From Bacteroidales bacterium UBA4866 (GTDB lineage Bacteria; Bacteroidota; Bacteroidia; Bacteroidales; P3), in contig DHDW01000036.1 in the NCBI GenBank assembly GCA_002399565.1, positions 7,872 to 20,661 of the forward strand: a stretch of DNA of 12,790 nt, in the 5' to 3' direction. The position numbers and the translations under genes are program-made. This document shows, piece by piece, positions 1 through 6,818 of this stretch (position 1 is its first letter; every line of letters starts with the position of its first letter). The notes below the pieces were generated by a model. That model ran no database searches, was not told the DNA's origin, and saw nothing but the letters and a program-made list of their open reading frames with translations.

Positions 1-198
1 AGATCTCGTTGGTTAGGAAGAAGACCTAGAACAAGAGGTGTAGTTATGAATCCTGTAGATCACCCAATGGGAGGGGGAGAAGGTCGTGCAACTGGGGGAC
101 AACCTCGTTCTAGAAAAGGCATTCCTTCTAGAGGATACAAGACTAGAACGCCTAAGAAACATTCAAGTAAGTATATAATTGAAAGACGTAAGAAATAA
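1..198 (+). CDS. rplB: 50S ribosomal protein L2 (uL2), 3' end only
   Basis: Reading frame 1 is open from the window edge to a TAA at 196-198 and gives the last 65 residues of L2. L2 binds 23S rRNA next to the peptidyl transferase centre and helps join the subunits. The C-terminal signature [13 protein letters not shown] is present. It keeps the first His of the family's DHPHGGGEG loop (the residue matching E. coli His229), while the second His is Met, as I recall for Bacteroidota L2. The basic end [15 protein letters not shown] also fits that phylum. The 5' part lies outside the window, so start and length cannot be judged. rpsS follows after 17 nt, the normal S10-operon order. Confidence 0.97.
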   Translation, partial: RSRWLGRRPRTRGVVMNPVDHPMGGGEGRATGGQPRSRKGIPSRGYKTRTPKKHSSKYIIERRKK

Positions 199-215
199 TT
201 AAATCATAGATAGAA

Positions 216-494
216 ATGAGTCGTTCGTTAAAAAAAGGACCTTATATTCATTATAAGTTAGAAAAAAAAGTTTTAGCTGCACAAGAGCAAAATAAAAAGA
301 CAACAATCAAAACTTGGTCAAGAGCATCTATGATTTCACCAGATTTTGTTGGTCAAACAATTGCTGTTCATAATGGAAATAAATTTATTCCTGTATATGT
401 TACTGAAAATATGGTAGGACATAAACTAGGTGAGTTTGCTCCAACAAGAATTTTCCGTGGACATGCTGGACAGAAAGATAAAGGTAAAAAATAA
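216..494 (+). CDS. rpsS: 30S ribosomal protein S19 (uS19)
   Basis: This 92-residue protein has the usual S19 length. It opens with [11 protein letters not shown] and carries the conserved TWSRASMI stretch near residues 33-40, the [27 protein letters not shown] core at about 52-74 and the APTRIFRGH segment near the end. S19 sits in the head of the small subunit with S13 and contacts the A-site tRNA and the intersubunit bridges. The start is the first ATG after the rplB stop; the leader is A/T rich with no SD sequence, which is normal for Bacteroidota. It lies between rplB and rplV as in the canonical S10 operon. Nothing is unusual. Confidence 0.98.
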   Translation: MSRSLKKGPYIHYKLEKKVLAAQEQNKKTTIKTWSRASMISPDFVGQTIAVHNGNKFIPVYVTENMVGHKLGEFAPTRIFRGHAGQKDKGKK

Positions 495-511
495 TAAAAA
501 GTTGCAGTAAA

Positions 512-943
512 ATGGGATCGAGAAAACATAATAGTGCTGAGGCACGTAAGGAAATGAAGAAAACTCTTTGTGTTGCAAAGTTAAATAATAATCCTACTTC
601 TCCAAGAAAAACCAGATTAATGGCAGATGCTATTAGAGGGATGGAAGTTGATAAGGCATTAGGTATTTTACAATATAGTCAAAGAGAATCTGCACCAAAA
701 TTGCGTAAATTATTACTTTCAGCAATTGCAAATTGGCAACAGAAAAATGAAGGAAAAAGAATAGAGGAAAGCAACTTATATGTAAAACAAATTAACGTTG
801 ATGGAGGAAGACAATTAAAACGTCTTCGTACAGCTCCTCGTGGTTTGGGTTATAGAATTAAAAAGCGTTCAAATCATGTAACTCTTATTTTAGGTAGTAA
901 GGTTGATGAAAAAAATGCTAAAATAGCTAAAGCTGAAAATTAA
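512..943 (+). CDS. rplV: 50S ribosomal protein L22 (uL22)
   Basis: This protein of 143 residues belongs to the L22 family, whose long beta hairpin lines the nascent peptide exit tunnel. The core begins around residue 20 ([18 protein letters not shown]) and continues with the [13 protein letters not shown] segment. The tunnel hairpin lies at about 95-120 ([22 protein letters not shown]) and is followed by SNHVTLIL. An N-terminal extension of about 20 residues ([17 protein letters not shown]) and a short charged tail make it longer than the ~110-residue E. coli protein; this extension is typical of Bacteroidota. No SD precedes the ATG. It sits 17 nt after rpsS and 31 nt before rpsC. Confidence 0.97.
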   Translation: MGSRKHNSAEARKEMKKTLCVAKLNNNPTSPRKTRLMADAIRGMEVDKALGILQYSQRESAPKLRKLLLSAIANWQQKNEGKRIEESNLYVKQINVDGGRQLKRLRTAPRGLGYRIKKRSNHVTLILGSKVDEKNAKIAKAEN

Positions 944-974
944 TAATTTGAATAATAGTAAATGATATATTAGG

Positions 975-1706
975 ATGGGACAAAAAGCAAATCCAATAGG
1001 TAATAGATTAGGAATCATCAGAGGATGGGATTCTAACTGGTATGGAGGAAAGAGATTCGAAGAAAAATTGGTTGAAGATGATAAAATAAGAAAATATCTT
1101 AATGCTCGTCTTGCTAAAGCAGGAATTTCTAAAATCTATATTGAAAGAACTTTAAAACTTGTTACAGTTACTATTAACACTGCAAGACCAGGATTAATCA
1201 TAGGTAAAGCAGGTCAAGAGGTTGATAAGTTAAAAGAAGAGTTAAAAAAACTTACTAATAAAGATATTCAAATTAATATTTCTGAAGTAAAACGTCCTGA
1301 GTTAGATGCTGTTTTAGTTGCTGCAACTGTTGCTCGACAAATTGAAGGACGTATTTCTTATCGTAAAGCTATTAAAACTGCAATTACTTCCACTATGAGA
1401 GTTGGTGCAGATGGGATTAAGGTTTCTGTATCTGGACGTATTGGTGGAGCAGAAATGGCAAGAAGAGAGCATTATAAAGAAGGAAGAACACCATTGCATA
1501 CTTTAAGAGCTGATATTGACTATGCTCAAGCTGAAGCTCACACAACTTATGGTCGCATAGGTGTTAAAGTATGGATTTGTAAAGGTCTAGTTTATGGAAA
1601 ACGCGAGTTGGTTCCATCAACTGTTGGAGGAAATGTTAAGGAAGGGGGACGTCCAAGTTCTCAAAGATCTTCTCATCCAAATCAACGCCCACACAGAAAG
1701 AAATAA
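975..1706 (+). CDS. rpsC: 30S ribosomal protein S3 (uS3)
   Basis: S3 is a 243-residue head protein of the small subunit that forms the mRNA entry channel with S4 and S5. The start [14 protein letters not shown] is diagnostic. The KH domain shows its GxxG loop as GKAG at residues 77-80. The helicase-associated basic helix appears at 129-137 (YRKAIKTAI), with Arg130, Lys131 and Lys134 lining up with E. coli Arg131, Arg132 and Lys135. The C-terminal S3 domain follows with [13 protein letters not shown] at 151-163. The tail after residue 215 is Gly/Ser/Arg rich. An AGGA directly abuts the ATG (971-974), too close to serve as a normal SD. The gene lies between rplV and rplP. Confidence 0.98.
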   Translation: MGQKANPIGNRLGIIRGWDSNWYGGKRFEEKLVEDDKIRKYLNARLAKAGISKIYIERTLKLVTVTINTARPGLIIGKAGQEVDKLKEELKKLTNKDIQINISEVKRPELDAVLVAATVARQIEGRISYRKAIKTAITSTMRVGADGIKVSVSGRIGGAEMARREHYKEGRTPLHTLRADIDYAQAEAHTTYGRIGVKVWICKGLVYGKRELVPSTVGGNVKEGGRPSSQRSSHPNQRPHRKK

Positions 1707-1739
1707 TAGATTATTTAATAAGTCAAATATTGTACGATA

Positions 1740-2165
1740 ATGTTACAACCTAAAAAGACAAAGTTTAGAAAACAACAAAAAGGGAGAATTAAGGGTATTG
1801 CTTTTCGTGGTCACGAATTGGCTTTTGGAAGTTTTGGTATAAAATCTTTAGAAACAGCTTTTATTACCGGCAGACAAATTGAAGCAGCTCGTCAAGCTGT
1901 AACTCGTTATATGAAACGTGAAGGACAAATATGGATTCGCATCTTCCCTGATAAACCAATTACTAAGAAACCTAATGAAGTTCGTATGGGTAAAGGTAAA
2001 GGAGCACCAGAATATTTTGTTGCTAGAATTATGCCAGGGACAATGCTGTTTGAAGCTGAAGGTGTTCCAATTGAAATAGCTAAGGAAGCTATGCGTTTAG
2101 CTGCTCAAAAATTGCCAGTTTCTACTAAATTCGTAGTTAGAAGAGATTACGTTGAAGAAATATAA
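1740..2165 (+). CDS. rplP: 50S ribosomal protein L16 (uL16)
   Basis: This 141-residue protein matches full-length L16, which binds 23S rRNA at the base of the A site and helps position aminoacyl-tRNA. It begins [16 protein letters not shown], has [17 protein letters not shown] at about 44-60, and then the conserved [21 protein letters not shown] run at 68-88. Arg82 in VRMGKGKG corresponds to E. coli Arg81, the residue that the YcfD oxygenase hydroxylates in that species; whether it is modified here is unknown. The ATG follows a 33-nt A/T-rich gap without SD. rpmC begins 11 nt after the stop, the standard L16-L29-S17 order. Confidence 0.98.
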   Translation: MLQPKKTKFRKQQKGRIKGIAFRGHELAFGSFGIKSLETAFITGRQIEAARQAVTRYMKREGQIWIRIFPDKPITKKPNEVRMGKGKGAPEYFVARIMPGTMLFEAEGVPIEIAKEAMRLAAQKLPVSTKFVVRRDYVEEI

Positions 2166-2176
2166 ATAGGACGAAG

Positions 2177-2389
2177 ATGAAAAACAATGTAATAAAAGAA
2201 CTCTCTACTTCAGAGTTACAAGAGAGATTAGCTGTTGATAAGATACAGTTAAACAAAATGAAAATTAATCATGCTGTCACTCCTTTGGAGAATCCAAATA
2301 AAATTAAAGAAGCAAGAAGGGATGTAGCACGAATAAAGACAGAGTTAAGAAAAAGAGAATTAGATTCTAAATCTGTTGATAATAAATAA
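2177..2389 (+). CDS. rpmC: 50S ribosomal protein L29 (uL29)
   Basis: L29 is a small two-helix hairpin at the outer rim of the exit tunnel, beside L23, where trigger factor and SRP dock. The 70-residue product fits the family: an N-terminal helix with IKELSTSELQERL at 6-18, a middle segment with NPNKIKEARRDVARIKTELRKREL at about 39-62, and a short polar tail. The match rests on the ARRDVARIKTELRKRE pattern and on position between rplP and rpsQ. A weak AGGA lies at 2168-2171, 5 nt before the ATG, probably too short and close to matter. Confidence 0.94.
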   Translation: MKNNVIKELSTSELQERLAVDKIQLNKMKINHAVTPLENPNKIKEARRDVARIKTELRKRELDSKSVDNK

Positions 2390-2408
2390 TACCTAAATTC
2401 AATTCAAA

Positions 2409-2663
2409 ATGGAAAGAAATTTAAGAAAAGAAAGAGTAGGTCTTGTTATCAGTAATAAAATGGATAAAACTATTCGTGTGTTCGTTGAACGTAAAGTGAA
2501 GCATCCTAAATACGAAAAATTCGTAAAGAAAAGTTCCAAGTTTATGGCTCATGACGAGAAAAATGAGTGCAACATAGGAGATGTTGTAAGAATAATGGAA
2601 ACAAGACCATTAAGTAAAAATAAATGTTGGAGATTAGTTGAAATTATAGAAAGAGCTAAATAA
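2409..2663 (+). CDS. rpsQ: 30S ribosomal protein S17 (uS17)
   Basis: This 84-residue protein is S17, an OB-fold primary binder of the 5' domain of 16S rRNA. The conserved pattern begins with [19 protein letters not shown] at about 6-24, continues with [21 protein letters not shown], and ends with the [26 protein letters not shown] segment. Length and motifs are those of the bacterial family. The ATG follows a short A/T-rich leader without SD. Only one base separates its stop from the rplN ATG, so translation of the two is probably coupled. Confidence 0.98.
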   Translation: MERNLRKERVGLVISNKMDKTIRVFVERKVKHPKYEKFVKKSSKFMAHDEKNECNIGDVVRIMETRPLSKNKCWRLVEIIERAK

Positions 2664-2664
2664 A

Positions 2665-3033
2665 ATGATACAACAAGAATCAAGATTAATTGTTGCTGAT
2701 AACAGTGGAGCAAAAAGTGTATTATGCATTAGAGTGCTTGGCGGAACAAAAAGAAGATATGCTTCTATTGGAGATAAAATAGTTGTTGCTGTTAAGGATG
2801 CTATTCCTTCTGGTAATGTAAAGAAAGGTATAGTTTCTAAAGCTGTTGTAGTTAGAACAAAAAAAGAGGTAAGACGTCAAGATGGTTCTTATATTCGTTT
2901 TGATGACAATGCATGTGTCCTGTTAACTGCAAATGATGAATTAAGAGGAACACGTATTTTTGGACCAGTTGCAAGAGAATTACGTGAGAAACAATTTATG
3001 AAAATCGTTTCATTAGCTCCTGAAGTGTTATAA
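2665..3033 (+). CDS. rplN: 50S ribosomal protein L14 (uL14)
   Basis: L14 has exactly 122 residues here, the usual length. It starts [27 protein letters not shown], one of the most conserved ribosomal protein N termini, and carries the [24 protein letters not shown] segment at about 65-88 and [14 protein letters not shown] at about 95-108. It lies at the subunit interface and forms a bridge to 16S helix 14; it is also a docking site for ribosome silencing factor RsfS in other bacteria. It is the first gene of the spc block, here directly continuous with the S10 block (1-nt gap, no promoter or terminator between them). Confidence 0.98.
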   Translation: MIQQESRLIVADNSGAKSVLCIRVLGGTKRRYASIGDKIVVAVKDAIPSGNVKKGIVSKAVVVRTKKEVRRQDGSYIRFDDNACVLLTANDELRGTRIFGPVARELREKQFMKIVSLAPEVL

Positions 3034-3052
3034 AAGCAAAATATTTATAGAT

Positions 3053-3370
3053 ATGAAATTGCATATTAAAAAAGGTGATAATGTAAAGGTAATTGCAGGA
3101 GACTCTAAAGGTAGTACAGGAAGAGTTCTTGTAGTATATCCTGAAAAATGCCGAGCAATAGTTGAAGGAGTAAACAAGGTTAAGAAACATTCTAAACCAA
3201 GTTCAAAAAATACTCAAGGAGGAATTATTGAAAAAGAGGCATCAATCCACATTTCTAATTTAGCTGTTGTTGATTCTAAGGGAAATGCAACAAGAATTGG
3301 GAGAAAAATGGATGAAAAAGCTAATAAATTAGTTCGTTATTCAAAAAAATCAGGGGAGGTGATAAAATAA
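3053..3370 (+). CDS. rplX: 50S ribosomal protein L24 (uL24)
   Basis: This 105-residue protein is L24, an early assembly protein that binds domain I of 23S rRNA near the tunnel exit. The KOW motif is visible at about residues 3-30 ([23 protein letters not shown]), followed by [15 protein letters not shown] and [17 protein letters not shown], both conserved in the family. The ATG follows a 19-nt A/T-rich gap without SD. Its last codons (…SGEVIK) overlap a strong SD sequence that serves the next gene, rplE, which begins 1 nt after the rplX stop. Confidence 0.97.
   Translation: MKLHIKKGDNVKVIAGDSKGSTGRVLVVYPEKCRAIVEGVNKVKKHSKPSSKNTQGGIIEKEASIHISNLAVVDSKGNATRIGRKMDEKANKLVRYSKKSGEVIK
3355..3363 (+). 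promoter_or_regulatory. Strong Shine-Dalgarno site for rplE
   Basis: The 9-mer GGAGGTGAT is fully complementary to the conserved 3' end of bacterial 16S rRNA (ATCACCTCC). It ends 8 nt before the rplE ATG, an ideal spacing. It lies inside the final codons of rplX. Most other starts in this window lack any such sequence, so it stands out in a phylum whose ribosomes are known to make little use of SD pairing. Confidence 0.75.
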
Positions 3371-3371
3371 T

Positions 3372-3932
3372 ATGTCATATACACCAAGATTAAAGCAGAA
3401 ATACACAGATGAAGTAGTTTCTGCACTTACTAAAGAGTTTGATTACAAAACTGTTATGCAAGTTCCGAAATTAATGAAAATTTCATTAAATCAGGGACTA
3501 GGAAAAACTGCAATAACAGATAAAAAAGTTATTGATCAAGGAATTGAAGAGATGACTAAAATAGCAGGTCAAAAAGCTGTCTCTACTAAATCCAAAAAAG
3601 ATATTTCTAATTTTAAATTAAGAAAGGGAATGCCAATTGGAGTAAGAGTTACTCTAAGAGGTGATAAGATGTACGAATTTTTAGATAGATTAATTTCATC
3701 ATCAATTCCACGTATTAGAGATTTTAGAGGTATCAGTGATAAAGGATTTGACGGAAGAGGTAACTACACATTTGGTATTACAGAACAAATTATTTTCCCA
3801 GAGATTGATATAGATAAGATTAATCATATTCAGGGAATGGATATTACATTTGTAACTTCAGCAAAAACCGACAAAGAAGCCTTATCTTTATTAAAAGCTT
3901 TTGGCTTCCCATTTAAAAACCAAAACAGTTAA
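3372..3932 (+). CDS. rplE: 50S ribosomal protein L5 (uL5)
   Basis: L5 (186 residues) binds 5S rRNA and the central protuberance of the large subunit and contacts P-site tRNA. Visible family features are [13 protein letters not shown] at the start, [14 protein letters not shown] at about 31-44, [32 protein letters not shown] at about 67-98, [24 protein letters not shown] at about 113-136, and a C-terminal [26 protein letters not shown]. The start is supported by a perfect SD 8 nt upstream. In E. coli, S8 represses the spc operon by binding at the rplX-rplE junction; a similar control here is possible but is only inference. Confidence 0.98.
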   Translation: MSYTPRLKQKYTDEVVSALTKEFDYKTVMQVPKLMKISLNQGLGKTAITDKKVIDQGIEEMTKIAGQKAVSTKSKKDISNFKLRKGMPIGVRVTLRGDKMYEFLDRLISSSIPRIRDFRGISDKGFDGRGNYTFGITEQIIFPEIDIDKINHIQGMDITFVTSAKTDKEALSLLKAFGFPFKNQNS

Positions 3933-3941
3933 TTAAGAAAG

Positions 3942-4211
3942 ATGGCAAAAGAATCAATCAAAGCAAGAGAGCGTAAAAGAGAAAAGATGGTTGCTAAATA
4001 TGCTGCTAAAAGAGCAGCATTATTAGAAGCCGGAGATTATGAAGGACTGCAAAAATTACCAAAGAATGCTTCTCCAGTAAGACTTCATAATAGATGTAAA
4101 TTAACTGGACGACCAAAAGGATATATGAGACAATTTGGAATTTCTCGCATAAATTTTAGAGAAATGGCTTTAGCAGGTTTAATTCCTGGAGTAAAGAAAG
4201 CAAGTTGGTAA
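3942..4211 (+). CDS. rpsN: 30S ribosomal protein S14 (uS14), zinc-free long form
   Basis: This 89-residue protein is the long form of S14, found in the head of the small subunit. It opens [24 protein letters not shown] and contains the C-terminal hallmark [40 protein letters not shown]. Only one Cys (in NRCKLTGR) is present, so the two CxxC pairs of the short zinc-binding form are absent. The ATG is 9 nt after the rplE stop, with a weak purine run (AAGAAAG) and no true SD. It lies between rplE and rpsH as in most bacteria. Confidence 0.98.
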   Translation: MAKESIKARERKREKMVAKYAAKRAALLEAGDYEGLQKLPKNASPVRLHNRCKLTGRPKGYMRQFGISRINFREMALAGLIPGVKKASW

Positions 4212-4250
4212 TAAATAAATCAAAGTATAATATAAATAATAATTATAGAG

Positions 4251-4649
4251 ATGTTAACAGATCCAATTGCAGATTATTTGACTCGCATAAGAAATGCAGC
4301 CTTAGCAAAGCACAAAGTTGTTGAAATTCCTGCTTCTAAGATGAAAAAAGAGATTACTAAAATCCTTTTTGATAAAGGTTATATATTAAACTATAAATTT
4401 GAAGACGATATATTTCCAAAACAAATTAAAATAGCGTTGAAATATCATCCTACTACAAAGGAATCAGCAATGTCTAAACTAAAGAGAGTTAGTAGTCCAG
4501 GTTTAAGAAAATATGTTGGTGCAACAGAACTTCCACGTGTTTTAAATGGTTTAGGGATTGCAATTATTTCAACTTCTAAGGGTTTAATGACAGATAAAGA
4601 AGCTCGAGCTTTAAATATTGGTGGTGAAGTAATCTGTTATATTAGCTAA
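4251..4649 (+). CDS. rpsH: 30S ribosomal protein S8 (uS8)
   Basis: S8 (132 residues) is a primary binder of the central domain of 16S rRNA and, in E. coli, the translational repressor of the spc operon. The N terminus [16 protein letters not shown] and the C-terminal rRNA-binding domain with [10 protein letters not shown] at about 82-91 and [34 protein letters not shown] at about 99-131 are standard. Length is normal. A 39-nt gap with no stem or SD separates it from rpsN; it is the largest gap in the spc block before secY. Confidence 0.98.
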   Translation: MLTDPIADYLTRIRNAALAKHKVVEIPASKMKKEITKILFDKGYILNYKFEDDIFPKQIKIALKYHPTTKESAMSKLKRVSSPGLRKYVGATELPRVLNGLGIAIISTSKGLMTDKEARALNIGGEVICYIS

Positions 4650-4660
4650 TTAAAAATTTA

Positions 4661-4666
4661 AAGGAG
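4661..4666 (+). promoter_or_regulatory. Shine-Dalgarno site for rplF
   Basis: AAGGAG occurs 8 nt before the rplF ATG at 4675, in the rpsH-rplF gap. It is complementary to the CTCCTT core at the 16S 3' end. Along with the rplE site it is one of only two convincing SD sequences among the 25 starts in this window. Confidence 0.65.
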
Positions 4667-4674
4667 AGATATAA

Positions 4675-5229
4675 ATGTCAAGAATAGGTAAATTACCGAT
4701 AAGCCTTCCAAAGGGAGTTGAAATAACAGTTAATGATAATAATATTATTACCGTAAAAGGATCCCTTGGGACATTAACTCAAAATGTAGATCCTTGTATC
4801 AAATTTAATATTGAAGATAATACTTTAATTTTAGAAAGAGAATCAGATCAAAAAAGACATAAAGCAATGCATGGTCTTTACAGATCTCTAATATTCAATA
4901 TGGTTAAAGGAGTTTCTGAAGGATTTAAAGTCGTACAAGAAGTTATAGGTGTTGGATATAAAGCACAAGCTAATGGTCAAGTTTTAGAGTTAGCTTTAGG
5001 TTATTCGCATAATATATTTTTCGAATTACCTAAGGAAATAAAAGTGGAAACAGTAACCGAAAAGGGAAAAAATCCGTTAATTATAATGACCAGTTATGAT
5101 AAACAACTTTTAGGTCAAGTTGCTGCAAAGATTCGTTCATTGCGTAAACCTGAACCATACAAAGGAAAAGGAATTCGCTTTCAAGGTGAAGTTGTTCGTA
5201 GAAAAGCTGGTAAGGCGGCTGCTAAGTAA
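4675..5229 (+). CDS. rplF: 50S ribosomal protein L6 (uL6)
   Basis: L6 (184 residues) is a two-domain protein near the sarcin-ricin loop and factor-binding site of the large subunit. It begins MSRIGKLPISLPKGVEI, has the first-domain segment ITVKGSLGTLTQ at about 25-36, the linker HGLYRSLIFNMVKGVSEGF at about 66-84, and the second-domain signature RSLRKPEPYKGKGIRFQGEVVRRKAGKAAAK at the end. Both repeated domains are complete. The start is supported by AAGGAG 8 nt upstream, rare in this operon. rplR follows after 30 nt. Confidence 0.98.
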   Translation: MSRIGKLPISLPKGVEITVNDNNIITVKGSLGTLTQNVDPCIKFNIEDNTLILERESDQKRHKAMHGLYRSLIFNMVKGVSEGFKVVQEVIGVGYKAQANGQVLELALGYSHNIFFELPKEIKVETVTEKGKNPLIIMTSYDKQLLGQVAAKIRSLRKPEPYKGKGIRFQGEVVRRKAGKAAAK

Positions 5230-5259
5230 TTTCATAAATAATAAAATCCGAAAATAGGG

Positions 5260-5613
5260 ATGGCAAATAATAAAGAAATAAGAAGAATCAAATTGAAAAT
5301 GGGGATCCGTAAAAAAATTAGCGGAACACCAACAAGACCTCGTTTAACAGTTTTTAGAAGCAATAAAGAAATTTATGCTCAATTAATAGATGATATTAAT
5401 GGTAAAACTTTAGCTTCTGCTTCATCAATTGAAAAAACTTTTGCAAAAGAAGGAACTAAGATTGATATTGCAAAATCTGTAGGTAAATTAATTGCTGAAA
5501 GAGCTATATCTGTGGGTATTGATTCTGTAGTATTTGATAGGAATGGTTATTTATACCATGGAAGAATAAAATCACTAGCTGACTCAGCTCGCCAAAACGG
5601 CTTAAAATTCTAA
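5260..5613 (+). CDS. rplR: 50S ribosomal protein L18 (uL18)
   Basis: L18 (117 residues) binds 5S rRNA together with L5 and joins it to the central protuberance. Family features are the basic N-terminal tail [38 protein letters not shown] at about 8-45, GKTLASASS, a helix with [18 protein letters not shown], and the closing [28 protein letters not shown]. Length is normal. An AGGG lies against the ATG and is too close to act as an SD. rpsE starts only 6 nt after the stop. Confidence 0.97.
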   Translation: MANNKEIRRIKLKMGIRKKISGTPTRPRLTVFRSNKEIYAQLIDDINGKTLASASSIEKTFAKEGTKIDIAKSVGKLIAERAISVGIDSVVFDRNGYLYHGRIKSLADSARQNGLKF

Positions 5614-5619
5614 TATAGT

Positions 5620-6138
5620 ATGGCAGATTTAAATATAAAAAGAGTAAAATCAAGCGAAATTGAATTTAAAGATCGTCTTGTAAGTATTAATAGAGTTACA
5701 AAAGTAACCAAAGGAGGTAGAACATTTAGTTTTTCTGCAATTGTAGTTGTTGGAAATGAAAATGGTGTTGTTGGGTATGGATTAGGTAAAGCAAAAGAAG
5801 TTACTGCTGCTATTGCAAAAGGAGTTGATGATGCTAAGAAAAACCTAATAAAAGTACCTGTATTAAAAGGAACTCTTCCTCACGAACAAACTGGAAAATA
5901 CAGTGGAGCACGTGTATTTATTAAACCTGCTGCACCTGGAACTGGAGTAATTGCTGGAGGAGCAATGCGTGCAGTTTTAGAAAGTGTTGGAGTTAAAGAC
6001 GTGTTGGCAAAATCTAAAGGTTCTTCAAATCCACATAGTGTTGTAAAAGCAACGATAAATGCATTAATCCAATTAAAAGATCCTTATACAATTGCGAAAT
6101 TGAGAGGAATTGAGATGGATAGAGTTTTTAACGGTTAA
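5620..6138 (+). CDS. rpsE: 30S ribosomal protein S5 (uS5)
   Basis: S5 (172 residues) helps form the mRNA entry channel and affects decoding fidelity. The N-terminal double-stranded-RNA-binding-like domain carries [30 protein letters not shown] at about 25-53; KGGR at 31-34 lies in the loop where spectinomycin-resistance changes are known in E. coli, and the usual residues are kept. The C-terminal domain includes [43 protein letters not shown] at about 103-145. It sits between rplR and rpmD. The leader is A/T rich with no SD. Confidence 0.98.
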   Translation: MADLNIKRVKSSEIEFKDRLVSINRVTKVTKGGRTFSFSAIVVVGNENGVVGYGLGKAKEVTAAIAKGVDDAKKNLIKVPVLKGTLPHEQTGKYSGARVFIKPAAPGTGVIAGGAMRAVLESVGVKDVLAKSKGSSNPHSVVKATINALIQLKDPYTIAKLRGIEMDRVFNG

Positions 6139-6153
6139 AAAAGTTGAAATAAA

Positions 6154-6330
6154 ATGAAAGTAAGAGTTACTCAAATTAAAAGTGGAATAGGAAGAACACT
6201 TCGTCAAAAACAAACATTAGCTTCTTTAGGTTTGAAAAAAATTAATCAAGCTAAAGAACATGAATTAACTCCTCAAATACAAGGAATGATTGATAAGGTT
6301 AATCATTTAATTAAAGTAGAAGAAATTTAA
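6154..6330 (+). CDS. rpmD: 50S ribosomal protein L30 (uL30)
   Basis: Translating from the ATG at 6154 gives a 58-residue protein starting MKVRVTQIKSGIGRTLRQKQ and continuing with TLASLGLKKINQ to a TAA at 6328-6330. This is the small L30 family: the KSGIGRTLRQKQTLASLGL pattern is characteristic, and 58-60 residues is the normal length. L30 binds 23S rRNA at the base of the central protuberance side of the large subunit. Its position between rpsE and rplO is canonical, 15 nt after rpsE. It is easily missed because it is short. Confidence 0.96.
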   Translation: MKVRVTQIKSGIGRTLRQKQTLASLGLKKINQAKEHELTPQIQGMIDKVNHLIKVEEI

Positions 6331-6362
6331 TATATAACAATTCTTTAAAAACGAATAAAATC

Positions 6363-6809
6363 ATGGATTTAAGTAATCTTAAACCTGCACAAGGTTCTGT
6401 AAAAACCCGTAAAAGAATAGGTAGAGGTCAAGGCTCAGGTAGAGGCGGTACATCAACTCGTGGACATAAAGGAGCAAAATCAAGATCTGGCTACTCTCGT
6501 AAAATTGGTTTTGAGGGAGGACAGATGCCATTATACAGACGTTTACCAAAATTTGGCTTTAAAAATATAAACAGAATTGAATTCTTAGCTATAAATTTAG
6601 ATACATTAAATACTTTAGCTGAAGAAAAACAATTATCTGAAATTACTATTGATACCTTAATAAACAATGGACTTGCTACTTTAAAAGATAAAGTGAAAGT
6701 TTTAGGTAGAGGAGAATTAAGCATTAAAGTAAATGTTTCAGCTAATGCATTCTCAATGTCTGCTAAAAAAGCTATTGAAGAAAAAGGAGGCATTGTAACA
6801 ATAATCTAA
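6363..6809 (+). CDS. rplO: 50S ribosomal protein L15 (uL15)
   Basis: L15 (148 residues) is a late-assembly protein with a long basic N-terminal arm that penetrates 23S rRNA. The arm is obvious: KTRKRIGRGQGSGRGGTSTRGHKG at about 14-37, followed by GYSRKIGFEGGQMPLYRRLPKFGF at 43-66. The globular C-terminal domain ends in SAKKAIEEKGGIVTII. The start is preceded by a 32-nt A/T-rich gap without SD. secY follows after 9 nt, so L15 and SecY are probably translated in close sequence, as in other bacteria. Confidence 0.98.
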   Translation: MDLSNLKPAQGSVKTRKRIGRGQGSGRGGTSTRGHKGAKSRSGYSRKIGFEGGQMPLYRRLPKFGFKNINRIEFLAINLDTLNTLAEEKQLSEITIDTLINNGLATLKDKVKVLGRGELSIKVNVSANAFSMSAKKAIEEKGGIVTII

Positions 6810-6818
6810 TAAATAATA

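Noticed and set aside
971..974. AGGA before rpsC as an SD site
   Set aside because: It directly touches the ATG, leaving no spacing for 16S pairing and initiation.
6491..6793. Minus-strand reading frame of 100 codons inside rplO
   Set aside because: Fully contained in the conserved L15 gene, with composition typical of an antisense shadow.
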